A DNA stretch of 45,745 bases from the NCBI GenBank assembly GCA_003427395.1, contig BFEA01000192.1, positions 1,002,545 through 1,048,289 of the forward strand, read 5' to 3'. This DNA is from Chara braunii. Its lineage: Eukaryota > Streptophyta > Charophyceae > Charales > Characeae. The number at the start of each line of letters is the position of its first letter. Position 1 is the first letter of the stretch. The position numbers and the translations under genes were made by a program. The notes below the pieces were generated by a model. The model saw nothing but the letters and a program-made list of their open reading frames with translations, did not search any database and was not told where the DNA came from. Below, piece after piece: positions 11,231 through 20,760 of the stretch.

Positions 11231-11312
<82 letters not shown>
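11231..11312. repeat. (CT)n microsatellite
   Basis: About 82 bp of uninterrupted CT dinucleotides, longer than the 54 bp in the first copy at 8671-8724. Short CT runs continue near 11356-11370. Confidence 0.97.
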
Positions 11313-11318
<6 letters not shown>

Positions 11319-12604
11319 TCAATGCTTCAAGCGGTCAACCTCACTTGCTCATTGTCTCTCTCTCTCTCCAATCCTTGGACCGCTCACTTTCACTTCCTGA
11401 ATACACACTCACTCTCTCACTACCCTACCTCACTATGTGGACGACTTCTTTCCTCTCAACCCTGGCTATGGTTCCTGTCACCCTCGTCTTCCTTCGCCAA
11501 CCTCGGACTGCCCAACCCGTAGGTCGCACAAGCTCTACAGCAGAGCTTCCGCAACATGCGAATTGACAAGTGTCCCGAACAGGTACTGTAGCATCTTTCA
11601 ATTGCAGCTCTCGGTGGTCTTTGTCCGCTCGCAACTGTAATGGTCCCTGTGGCCTGTCGGCTACAATTGTTAGTTCCTAGAGTCGCCAGACTCCTCTTGG
11701 ATGCTCCTGCGACACATGAGTTTTGGGACTGTGGACTATTCTGTTGGGTACCGGGCCAGACTTCTACCAACCTGTGGCTTTTAAACTTCTAGACCCTACT
11801 GGACTCTACAGGACTCCCACAGGCCTCTAGGACCATAAGACTGAAACCTACCGGGACCCTTGGGACTAGGTTCAACTGGGACCCATGGGACTGGAACCAG
11901 GTGGGACTCTGGAACCAAGACTCAGGACGATGACACAGCCTGAAATCCTTTCAGTGGGCTTCTTTCTAATAGCTGAAGATGTCAATCTATATAGTGTATT
12001 GGACCTATTGGTATATATTTGAACTGCTAGTACATCGCCCAGGCAAACCTGAGAACCGAAATCGAGCCAATCCGAAAATTTGGGAGGCCAGGGGCTAAAG
12101 GACCACAATGGAGGACAATGAACCATCCATTCAAGTGTAGTTGAATTTGGCTCAGCTGCCCAAGCCGGCACCAGCCAAAAGAAAAGAAAATCCGCTGTGC
12201 TGGCGTTTCTGCAAAGCTTGGCACGCAAGGGGAATCCGCCCTGCCAAACAGAGGTGCAGATGTAGTGGTAGTTGAAGTATGCTGTTAGTACGTTGGTCTG
12301 TTCGATTCAAAGGGGTTCGGAATTTCAAGGTGAACTTCAACCGAAAGTTGTTTGGAAATTGCAGTGCAATGTTACAGTTTTCAAAATTTTCATGTCTTTT
12401 TTTGGACTCTTTTAATATTTTGCACTGAAACTGCCTGGGACTCTGCCTGAACCCTGACCGGGTGGATACCCACTGCTTGGCCTGCGAGCATAGTTGTTAG
12501 CAATTTCAAATTTATTTACACAACTGTAAGGGTTGACGTTGTGCTTGTGGCATGTGGTTTTTGTCTTCTTTTTTTTGTCTCATATTTGTACGACTTGATT
12601 TCAG
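11313..12604. other. Probable intron or upstream noncoding sequence of the AP-4 mu gene
   Basis: No earlier mu-adaptin exon or other gene could be recognised. The part 11780-11930 is a degenerate run in which GGGAC or GGACT recurs about every 12-20 bases. The segment just before 12605 is T-rich, as expected for a 3' splice site. Confidence 0.5.
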
Positions 12605-12678
12605 CCAATCTGAGGAAAGAAGCTGGTCCCGTCAGCATGACATTCAACATCCCAATGTACACAGCCTCTCGTTTACAG
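12605..12678 (+). CDS. AP4M: AP-4 complex mu subunit, penultimate exon
   Basis: The exon reads NLRKEAGPVSMTFNIPMYTA then SRLQ, a very good match to the end of the mu-homology domain of plant AP-4 mu adaptins. It is bounded by a pyrimidine-rich acceptor ending TTTCAG at 12604 and a strong donor CAG/GTAAGA at 12678/12679. The first two bases complete a split codon, and the exon ends in phase 0, matching the next exon at 14456. AP-4 is a heterotetrameric coat of the trans-Golgi network made of epsilon, beta-4, mu-4 and sigma-4. The mu C-terminal domain binds tyrosine-based sorting signals, and in plants AP-4 takes part in vacuolar sorting. The AP-4 assignment, rather than AP-1, AP-2 or AP-3, rests on the GPVSMTF and IPMY context together with VRYLQI in the next exon. 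Earlier exons are not visible upstream. Confidence 0.87.
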
Positions 12679-13337
12679 GTAAGAAGGGCACACAGCCGCT
12701 CATGCCATCCTGTATGCACCTGACTGCAATTCTGACCAGATTGGTTGAGTAAGTCCTAGCGTGAGCATGTTCCAAGCATCCCTGGCCGCTACCTCTCTCA
12801 GCTCTCTCCTCTGTCCCTATACCTGCTCCCCTAGTGTGAGTATGCCGAATGTGACAATTAGCTTCTCCTGGCTCTCCCTCTCTTCTCTCTTCTCTTGTCC
12901 GCCCGAAATTCTTTACTTTTTCTGTTGTCCAGATTGTTAGCTGATGCTCGTTGCAATTAATCAGCTCAGTTCACACATCTCAGAGGACACAGCAGGCAAA
13001 CCACAGTGGGCAAAAAATCTCTTGCTGCCTCCTCTCTCAGCTCCCTCTTCTCCCTCCATAACTGCTCTGTCCCATTGAAAAATAAAGAAAAAGCTGCTCT
13101 GTTCGTGGTGGATATGGCTGCTTCCCTTGTGCCTGAATCTCCATGCTTCAGACCATAACATAACCCATCCATTCTCAGCCCCAAGCTATAATGCCTCTCT
13201 TTCCTTCACCTATGTCTTGTCCTCAGGTTGTTGACAACCAGCAGGCAGTTGTTAGTGTGAGATCAAAGATGCAGTGCCTATGCTGTCAGATAAGCATAAA
13301 AGACTCCTGCAATCTCTCTCTTGAATCCGCAAACGCA

Positions 13338-13960
13338 AGGGTCTATGTTAGCTGAGACTGCAGCTGTTGAACCCGTGGTACAGATCCAGAGTTTCTGTGC
13401 AGTTAAGACTGCCATTGTTGAAGGGTCTATGTTAGGTGAGACTGCAGCTGTTGAAGTGACGAACGCTCCGAAGACCATGAAGGCGACCCTTATGGCCATC
13501 AGTTCAAGCGGCCCGAAAGTCATGAAGCGTCCGGGAGTGACGAACGTCCCAAAGACCATGAAGGCGACCCTTATGGCCATCAGTTCAAGCCGCCCGAAAG
13601 TCATGAAGCATCCCGAAGCGACCCGAACGTCCCGAAGACCATGAAGGCGACCCGTATGGCCATCTGTTCAAGCGGCCCGAAAGTCATGAAGCGTCCCAGA
13701 GTGACGAACGTCCGGAAGACCATGAAGGCGGCCCTTATGGCCATCTGTTCAAACGGCCCGGAAGTCATGAAGCGTCCCGGAGTGACGAATGTCCCAAGAC
13801 TGCAGCTGCTGAAGTCATGGTACAGATCCAGAGTTTCTGTGCAGTTAAAACTGCCGTTGTTGAAGGGTCTATGTTAGGTGAGACTGCAGCTGTGAAGTCG
13901 TGGTACAGATCCAGAGTTTCTGTGCAGTTAAAACTGCCGTTGTTGAAGCTGCGTTACAGA
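13338..13960. repeat. Two interlocked minisatellites, about 81-bp and 84-bp periods
   Basis: Family 1 is anchored on AAGACCATGAAGGCG, at 13471, 13552, 13635 and 13716 (periods 81, 83 and 81). Family 2 is anchored on GTCTATGTTAG, at 13341, 13425 and 13867 (first spacing 84), with partial copies near 13810 and 13895. Family 1 is embedded within family 2. Periods are multiples of three in most units, so open frames with a repeated VTNVPKTMKATLMAISSS-like peptide persist. The location inside an intron argues against this being protein. Confidence 0.85.
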
Positions 13961-14172
13961 TCGGGGCCAGGGCTTGATCCCTGGACCTCACACTGGGAAC
14001 CATAACGAGTGAGCTGTTGTCTTAGTGTGCGGTAAAGTACCTTAGAGTGTGGTAAAAGCAGCTGTGAAGTGCATTAATGAATCATGGACAGATCTTTGGA
14101 ATTTGGAGGTGCTCTCCTCTTTGTATTGCCCCTGTCCGCAACTTTCTTTTGGTTTGTGGTAACACAATGGAA

Positions 14173-14179
14173 ATCTCTC

Positions 14180-14252
<73 letters not shown>

Positions 14253-14253
14253 N

Positions 14254-14311
<58 letters not shown>
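14173..14311. repeat. Compound (CT)n-N-(TG)n microsatellite
   Basis: About 79 bp of CT (one interruption near 14189) end at an N at 14253, followed by 58 bp of TG. The N sits exactly at the switch of motif, so the true tract lengths are unknown. Confidence 0.95.
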
Positions 14312-14313
<2 letters not shown>

Positions 14314-14455
14314 ACATGGCATGAATGTAACTTGTGGCACAAACTCACTTGTTGAGCTTATGCTATGCAGTAGTGTGACTCAGGGTAAACATAACTAGTG
14401 GTACGATCTGACCGGTTGAACCTGATGTTGCACTGGTTGAACTCATGCTATGCAG

Positions 14456-14554
14456 GTGCGGTACCTCCAAATTGTCAAGCAATCGCGGACATATAATCCT
14501 TATCGCTGGGTGCGATATGTTACACATGCTAGCTCATATGTCATACGCCTTTGA
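14456..14554 (+). CDS. AP4M: AP-4 complex mu subunit, terminal exon and stop
   Basis: Following TGCAG, the exon reads VRYLQIVKQSRTYNPYRWVR then YVTHASSYVIRL and the stop TGA at 14552-14554. This matches the C-terminus of plant AP-4 mu adaptins, where the final beta strand with NPYRWVRYVT completes the signal-binding mu-homology domain. It joins in phase 0 to the exon at 12605-12678. The length of 32 codons plus stop is right for the family end. No frame damage is visible, so the gene is probably functional. Its 3' UTR follows, with poly(A) signals at 14738 and 14814. Confidence 0.9.
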   Translation: MRYLQIVKQSRTYNPYRWVRYVTHASSYVIRL

Positions 14555-14723
14555 TGCTTCCCTGAAGTGTCAGTCAGATCGGCAGGTCTCAGCCGTCGGA
14601 TTTCTTGCTGCCGTGTCGGCAGAAACACATCTTGATCGCACGCAACTATATGCGGATGATCATCTCTGACTCGAGGTTGTTGAGATTCCCTTTTTCCCTC
14701 TGAGACTTTGTGAAGTTTGACTT

Positions 14724-14846
14724 GAATAGAGTTCGGCAATAAAGTTTGGTAGCAGGGTTCGTTCCAAGCAATTGTGCATTGTGAATACAGCAGATCGTCG
14801 AATAGAGTTCGGCAATAAAGTTTGGTAGCAAGGTTTGTTCCAAGCG
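14724..14846 (+). terminator. Duplicated 3' UTR segment with two AATAAA signals
   Basis: A segment of about 47 bp (GAATAGAGTTCGGCAATAAA onward) occurs at 14724 and again at 14800, 76 bp apart. Each copy has AATAAA (14738-14743 and 14814-14819) followed by GT-rich sequence, 180-260 bp after the AP-4 mu stop. This looks like a tandemly duplicated polyadenylation site of that gene. Confidence 0.6.
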
Positions 14847-14977
14847 GTGTGAACTTTCATTGTTTTCATCATGAGAATATATGGCCAATACATGGTCCCA
14901 GGGATGTTATTCCCAGTTTTTTGTTTTTGATTCTTTTTCCCAAAAAGAGGAACTCAAAGGTCTTTCTTCTTTCCTTA

Positions 14978-15167
14978 AAACCACCAGTACACCCGGGCCT
15001 GCAGGCGCTGCACTGCGCTTCGAGCTTTTTGGAACCTCCAGTGGTGCAGTCCTTTCTTTTTTGGCTGGTGCCGCCAGCCATTGTGGTCCGGCAGGCGGAA
15101 GCCGCAAAATTTATGGAGTAGGCGACAAACAAATTTCTGCAAGGCTGGGGCGGTGCACTGGTGGTTT
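14978..15167. mobile_element. MITE-like element with 16-bp terminal inverted repeats
   Basis: The left end AAACCACCAGTACACC (14978-14993) and the reverse complement of 15152-15167 agree at 15 of 16 bases. The 190-bp interior is noncoding and has an internal hairpin GGCTGG/CCAGCC. No clear target-site duplication was found. The left end plus two flanking bases recurs at 29927-29944. Confidence 0.6.
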
Positions 15168-15451
15168 AGACAGAAGTTGATGGTCAGTCCTCCTGACCTC
15201 TCCTGCTGTTATAGTTTTTCTGGGTATCAACGTTTTGATAATTGTTAACTACTATTGAGTAGGGTCAAATTATCTATGATTAGATTATCATAAATTTTAA
15301 AAACACATTAGAAGTGCTTGAAGGATTATTGATCAGCAAAGGACAGCAATAGAAGTTATCAAAACACTCTGAAAACGCAACCATTCCACATCATGCACTA
15401 ACTAATGGCGCATAGTCATATCTTTTTGAAATGTTCAAAATCACACCATAA

Positions 15452-15604
15452 GGCCTCGCTCCACTACACAACATTGTACATGCATTTGGACGCCTTTGTG
15501 GACCAGATGCATTCAAAATGCTCGAATCATCCGAATGCACCAGGTCCAGAAAGCGCCCTAACGTATGAAGTGATGTATGAAGTGTTGTGTAGTGGAGTGA
15601 GGCC
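15452..15604. mobile_element. MITE or foldback element with 22-bp terminal inverted repeats
   Basis: The left end starts GGCCTCGCTCCACTACACAA (15452) and the right end is its inverted copy ending GGAGTGAGGCC (15604), agreeing at 21 of 22 bases. The flanks CATAA and CATAG suggest a 4-5 bp target duplication. Inner parts also pair (GCATTC/GAATGC, GGACGC-type), so the 153 bp can fold into one long hairpin. It has no coding capacity. Confidence 0.75.
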
Positions 15605-15930
15605 CATAGGTAAGTGTAGACACGAATTTAACCTTTTCTTGAAGCTCAAATATTATCAATGTACCAAGCTACACTTTGATCCGAAAGCGACTCAAGTTCG
15701 CCAGAAGAACAACCTGAACTCTGTAAACGTCAGCGGGCTTGCACTGTATTCTTTTTTTTTTTCCCACCCACACACACTCCGCCCCTTCTATTCTGAGCGG
15801 CACCAGTCTGGTTGCTTATCACTGGCAGGCATTGTTTTCAGACGGCAAGTAGGGAGAAAAAGAGTATGAGGGTCAAGAGCCCAGACGACCAGCACAATAT
15901 ACCCTCACCCCTGTGGCCCTAGCTGCCTGC

Positions 15931-15932
<2 letters not shown>

Positions 15933-15969
<37 letters not shown>
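15933..15969. repeat. Homopolymer of 37 G
   Basis: An uninterrupted G run bounded by CCC on the left and TGCCCC on the right. Such a run is hard to sequence, so its length may be wrong. The region 15605-15932 and the 500 bp after it contain no recognisable gene. Confidence 0.95.
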
Positions 15970-15970
<1 letters not shown>

Positions 15971-16480
15971 GCCCCTGCTCGTCTCCAGAGTACGAAAGCA
16001 TCTAACCCGGAAGAGAAGTCCATTCTGGTAGGGAAACATCCCAAGGTACCCAGTCGCTCAAAATAGATACGCTCCCGGTAAGCCTACCCTAGCCCGTGCG
16101 TCAAAAGGGAGCCCTCTCGGGTTGCCAGTAGCAGTTGTCCTGCACACCTCCTTCACCTTACACCCTTCCTGTGTTACCCTCTCATCCTTCCATTGTCTTA
16201 TTCCGTTCCCCTATTTACAATCCCCTACCTGCATCGCCTACTTAGCCTCATATTCATAGCTCCCCTACAGTCACTACTCTCCATTCTCCCAGCTCGGGTT
16301 ACCAGGTTCCAATTCCTGCTCTATCCACACCACTATGCTACCCCACTCCCCTTGTCGTACCCCTCAAAACCTAAACCTACCACCTGCCCTGCCAATCTTT
16401 CCTCACTTGTTTCCCCCCATGTATTAACCAGGTAATCACTCTATCTACTAGACACTTGACAATGTAATAGCCTGAATTAA

Positions 16481-16955
16481 CTAACTTCCACCGCACCACA
16501 TCAGCCCTCCAAAACTCCGTCCTGCAGTCTGGTGAGCTCTCTGCCCCAACTGTCCATATCTTTCCCAGACCGCCCAAAACTTACCCATATGCTCCGGCCC
16601 TTTCCTCTTATATCGGAGAAAACCCACTATCAAAACCAACCTCACGCTTTCATTCCATGCAGTCCACATGGCCGAAAGAAGTGCCGGCCGCAGTACTTTG
16701 GCCGCGTACAACTTTGTCCTATCTGTATGGTCCATTCCTACGACTGTTCCCAACAGGATCACAGAGGTGTGTTCCTCCATGACCCTCAGTGGAGTACAGC
16801 CTTCGGCCATCTGCCCCCACCATTCCTGAAACGCCTGTACCATTGGGCTGCAATAACCATGCCGTATGTCTCCTAGATTGTCGGAGGGCCTTACCTGGCC
16901 GCACTCAGACCCAGGCCGAAGGGGGGAAAAGAACCCCACAAAAAGATCCAGGGCC
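16481..16955 (-). pseudogene. LINE C-terminal fragment, downstream of the solo LTR
   Basis: Reading the minus strand, this continues the decayed LINE at 18057-20415 after the inserted LTR. An open frame ends in residues such as LYAAKVLRPALLSAMWTAWN and LIVGFLRYKRKG, resembling the region that follows the zinc-binding domain in plant LINE ORF2 proteins. It ends at 16481. No poly(A) tail was found. Confidence 0.55.
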
Positions 16956-18056
16956 TGAACGTGAGACAGTTGACAAAAGTCAACTGTCGGACATCCAACA
17001 GTCAAAGTCACACAGTGTACCCAGCCCAGGCCGCTGGTCAGACACACACACTTGTTTGTATGCCGGTACCCAGATAGCATCAGGACAAACGGGGAAATCT
17101 GCAACTGTACAATCCAGGCCCTCGGCTGTGAGCCAATCTGCACGACTGTGGAAAGGGGACCTGAGGCCAGACAGCCTCACCAAATGCTACATAAGGCTGG
17201 GTCTCCGGATGGTCAACATCCAGTCTTGCTATGCTGCTTTGACGCTGGCTCGACTCTGACTGGACGCTGGCATTGACCCTGGCTCGTGCTGGCGAAACGC
17301 TGGCTTGAGCTGGCTGTGGGCAGGCGCTGTGGACAACGACGTGGGACTGTGGCAGCATGCTGGCGCTTTCTGTTCTGTGCGCCAGGCATTGCTGATGTGG
17401 CGCTGCCACCTGTCTACCCTGCTGATGTGGCGCATGCCACTTGTCTACATTGCTGATGTGGCGCATGCCACTGGTCTACATTGCTAATGTGGCGCATGCC
17501 ACTTATCTACATTGCTGGTGTGGCGCATGCCGCACTGGTCTACATTGCTGATGTGGCGCTGCCAACTGTCTACGTTGATGATGTGGTGCATGCCACCTGT
17601 CTTTACATCTGACATGGCATTGGCCATGCTGTCTACATGAGGACTGGTTGCGACAAGGAGGGGATCGGGATCTGCGGATGATTGGGATCGGGTACTCACT
17701 TGAGGTTGACGTCGTTACTGTATTCTGCTGTTGTCTTCATGGTCTGCACGAGATAAGAGTGCCACGTGGCACTTCTGGGTGATCAGGACTTATCATCCTT
17801 GTTATCGTATACTGGTTGATGGCGTGGAGGCGAGAGGAAGCCCGGAGAAGAAGTGGGTTTGATTGGATTACTATGGTGTGATCATTGTTTCTCTCTTCCA
17901 CCTTCTCCTCTGTCTCTCCTCCCTCCACTCTCTTTGTCTATTGGTAATGAGATACTGTTTCAGATATCACTTCACGTTAACTGGAGACTTTGTGCAGATC
18001 TGAGACTACTTGTGCTTTGACGTCTGACGAGTATCTGCCAGACCGGGTTCATTGCA
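16956..18056 (+). repeat. Solo LTR related to the chromovirus, inserted in a LINE
   Basis: It aligns with the LTR at 7070-7951 in several blocks: GTACCCAGATAGCAT at about 17065 against 7171, the CTACATAAGG/CTACTTAAGA core, the pyrimidine block and the ATTGCA end. It starts TGAAC and ends TTGCA, about 1101 bp, longer because of an internal 31-bp minisatellite. The flanks GGGCC (16951-16955) and GGGCA (18057-18061) look like a 5-bp target duplication with one change. LINE coding sequence resumes on both sides. No internal region is present, so it is a solo LTR. Confidence 0.78.
17387..17605. repeat. 31-bp minisatellite inside the solo LTR, 7 units
   Basis: TGATGTGG (with variants) starts at 17393, 17423, 17454, 17485, 17516, 17549 and 17579, so the period is 30-33 bp. 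Most units contain GTGGC-GCAT-GCCAC, a 5-bp stem with a 4-nt loop. The core equals the TGACGTGGC motif of the intact element with CG changed to TG. Confidence 0.9.
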
Positions 18057-20415
18057 GGGCATTCTACAAACAAATATGGAATTGTTTCCAACTTCCACTT
18101 GGTCGGATCCAGCTGTGAAGGTGTCTCCTTCTGCTGACTTTTGGACGCTAGCCACTGTGCAGTGGGGATTGCAAGATGATATATCATCCATAGCAAGCCG
18201 GCCTGCTTTTGATCTGGAAGATCCCGCAAGATTGCCAATTGTGTCTGCCATTTCCTATGGCCCCATCACTCCAGGTGGGCCGTTGGAATCCAATCTCGCT
18301 TGGCCCACCTGCTCCTGAGTTCACCCAAGATGTCCACCGAAGAGAGCAATGACTTGTACATGATCTTGGTGGTCACCTGGTGCAGAGGCATTTTCCTGCT
18401 CTTGTGCTGCTGCACCGGCCAAGTCCAATTTGGGGGTCCACCACCAAGGCCCGTCTTGCAATCTGCACATTTAACGTCCTATATTCCATCTATCTCGCAG
18501 ACCGAAACCGTTTCCACCTCGGGACTCAGCATGACAAGTCGCGGAGCACCCATGTCCCTCTCAAGCGGCTCAACCAGTCCCAACCCCCCTATGACATTGT
18601 CCCTATGGAACACTCTGAGTTCCCCTTGCAGCGTGACTTTTTCCAGAAAAAAACAGTCGCTGGGGGGATTTGCTCTCCTCACCGCTTCACCCATTCTCCA
18701 TGAGCTACCTGGGGACCCTGTAACAGTTCCACCCACTGGTCTGGGACTGCCTGACAAAGGGCCATAAAGCGCGCATGCATTCCTCTGTACCTGATGCGGG
18801 AGAAGCACCGCCATCTGTTTGGGGGTATACCAATCCATCCTAGCGTCATCCCACAGCTGGCCGATCTTAAAAATGCCACATTCCACCCACTGCTTGCCAA
18901 ATGCCCCTTTTGCACCCTGCCAGTGGAAAACATCCCCCTGCAAGTCACAAATATATGGGTTCTCGAGCAAGTATTGATTGAAAAGCTCATCCGCAGTGTT
19001 CGGGGGAGAACAAGAGAGCTGTATTTTCCGCCACAGCCCCCCCCCCCCCCCCCCCCCCCCCTCTGAATATGGCAAAGCAGGCAGCTACTCCTGAGGCTAA
19101 GAGCCACCATCTGCGGGAACCGCCTTAACGCATATGCCAAGCGCTCCCGTGCTATACCTGTCCAGACCTCCCCCACATTCCCCAAAAGATACCACAATAA
19201 GTTACAAATGTGCAGGGCCATAATCTTCAGTTGTGGGCCAATGATACCCAGCCCCCTCCCGTGCTTGAGGTGGATTAACTGGGCCAAGCCACCTGGGCAA
19301 TGCCATCCTATGTTCATGTTACTAGCCCAAAGAAACCAGTGCACTGCCTGCCTCAAGATCTGGAACGTCCGCTTAGTTGGCATGTGGATTGCCCCCGCGT
19401 ACCATAGTGCTGAAAAGACCGCGTTCTTGATGACCAGCGCCTTGCCGTAGCATCCCATAGATGTCCTAGGACACCAGGTCGCTAGTTTGGTCACTGCTTC
19501 GGCTCCAAATTTGCCATTTGGGAGCACCCATCATCCGCAGGGGTCACCATTGCTCGCAAAAAACAAACCCAATCACCCTCCTGCAGGGTGGGCACACCCA
19601 TCCCTCTGTTGGGGGGGGTGCCTGCAGAGATCACCGCGCATGATTTGTCCCAGTTTACCCGAGCCCCCAAGTACCTGCAGAAGGTTGCGAGATCTGTCGT
19701 CCAAAGCCACAACTGCTGTACCGCTGGTGGGATGATGGCCCATCTATCCTCCGCAACGACCGTGCATTTTAACACTGCCCGGTTCCCACATGCAGCCCCT
19801 GCAGTAGATCATTAGCTTGAAGAATATCGTGAAGTGGTTCAGTATACAGCACAGACAGTGCTGGTGACAGCTGACACCCCTGATGTATCGAGCGGGTGAC
19901 CTGGATCGGTGAGGATCTAACCCCATTCACCTGCATGGCTGTCTGAGCTGAGGTCAACAACTGGAAGGTCCGACCACAGACGCGCACCCCAATCCCCTGT
20001 GCTGCATACCGCAAAAGAGAAACTCCCACCGAACCCTGGCGTATGCCTTTTCAAGATCAGCATGATAAAGGCCAATCGTTGCGCCATGCCCTCAGGCCGC
20101 TGCTAGGCCTGCCGAGCCAACACAATATTCGAGACAATTGGCACAGCTGAACGAACCCTGTTTGGGGTGCGTGAATGAGGGCAGGCAGGATCCGATTTAG
20201 CCTATTTGCCAATACTTCGACAAGGATCTTATAAAGTGCGTTTGGGATGGAGACAGGTCTCCATCGACGGCCTGAGCTCCTTGTATAGCTCCATAGGTAC
20301 CCCGTCCAAACCTGCTGCCTTTTCCCGCGGAAGTTCCATAATTGTCTACCGCGTGGGCGTGGGAAATGCAGCCCTAAGGTAGCCAAAGGCCCAAAGCAAC
20401 TGGACTAAGCAATCG
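18057..20415 (-). pseudogene. Decayed LINE ORF2: reverse transcriptase and C-terminal region
   Basis: On the minus strand, ORF2 pieces follow in order. 20386-20057 has RPVSIPNALYKILVEVLANR and QTGFV (RT). 20029-19769 has NGVRSSPIQVTRSIHQGCQL then SPALSVLYTEPL (RT). 19775-19491 has VAED where the catalytic F/YADD is expected, then GARVNWDKS. 19527-18679 has VIKNAVFSALWYAG and HGRGLGIIGPQ (post-RT). 18238-18060 has FVECPAMNPVW (zinc-binding RT-associated motif). Frameshifts separate the pieces and the catalytic aspartates are lost, so it is inactive. The 5' part with endonuclease is missing; the homology stops near 20415 at a GA-rich tract. The type resembles plant L1-clade LINEs. Confidence 0.85.
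19037..19061. repeat. Homopolymer of 25 C within the LINE relic
   Basis: On the coding (minus) strand this is a G run giving a poly-Gly stretch in the relic reading frame. It may be a genuine expansion or a sequencing artefact. Confidence 0.93.
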
Positions 20416-20419
20416 CACG

Positions 20420-20451
20420 AGAGAGAGAGAGGGGGGGAAGGGGGGGGGACT

Positions 20452-20494
<43 letters not shown>
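20420..20494. repeat. GA-rich low-complexity tract
   Basis: A GA run, a G-rich block and about 40 bp of GA dinucleotides abut the 5' truncation point of the LINE relic. Confidence 0.9.
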
Positions 20495-20495
<1 letters not shown>

Positions 20496-20760
20496 CTGAA
20501 TGGCAAAAATGGAATATGGGTCGAATTGCGGCCGCGATCTATTTTGCGGATAGAATGATTTTTGCTTCATTTATTTAATATTTTTCCTACCAAGATCCCT
20601 AGCTACGCCGAACCTCCCGGGCCCTTCCAGACTTCAGGAACACTGGAATTCTCCGGATGATGCGGAGGATCTGGACCGGTTGTCCCCTAAGTGTGGTAAC
20701 TTGGTAAGTGATGGCAGAGTCATTCATGGTTCACGAATCATGAATGACCGCCCCAAAGTC

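Larger units (their letters stand above)
6155..11312. repeat. 2.56-kb direct tandem duplication
   Basis: 6155-8725 and 8726-11312 are two copies of the same segment (integrase end, LTR, flank, CT tract), at a constant offset of 2561 bp from the chromodomain region on. Differences are confined to the integrase part and the length of the CT tract. Only the second copy runs on into unique sequence. A real unequal-crossover product or a misassembly at the CT tract would both fit. Confidence 0.88.
12679..14455 (+). other. Intron between the last two AP-4 mu exons
   Basis: The 1777-bp phase-0 intron starts GTAAGA and ends CTATGCAG. It contains CT-rich stretches, two interlocked minisatellite families at 13338-13960 and a CT/TG compound microsatellite with one N (14173-14311). 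A second copy of the acceptor context (TTATGCTATGCAG) lies at about 14359-14371, 84 bp before the real one. Confidence 0.85.

Noticed and set aside
13321-13877. Repeat protein with a 27-residue unit
   Set aside because: The minisatellite lies in an intron of AP-4 mu between exons with matching phase, and unit lengths include 83 bp, which breaks the frame.
17387-17605. CRISPR-like array because of 31-bp units with short palindromes
   Set aside because: Units are contiguous with no distinct spacers, the context is an LTR in a eukaryotic genome, and no cas genes exist.
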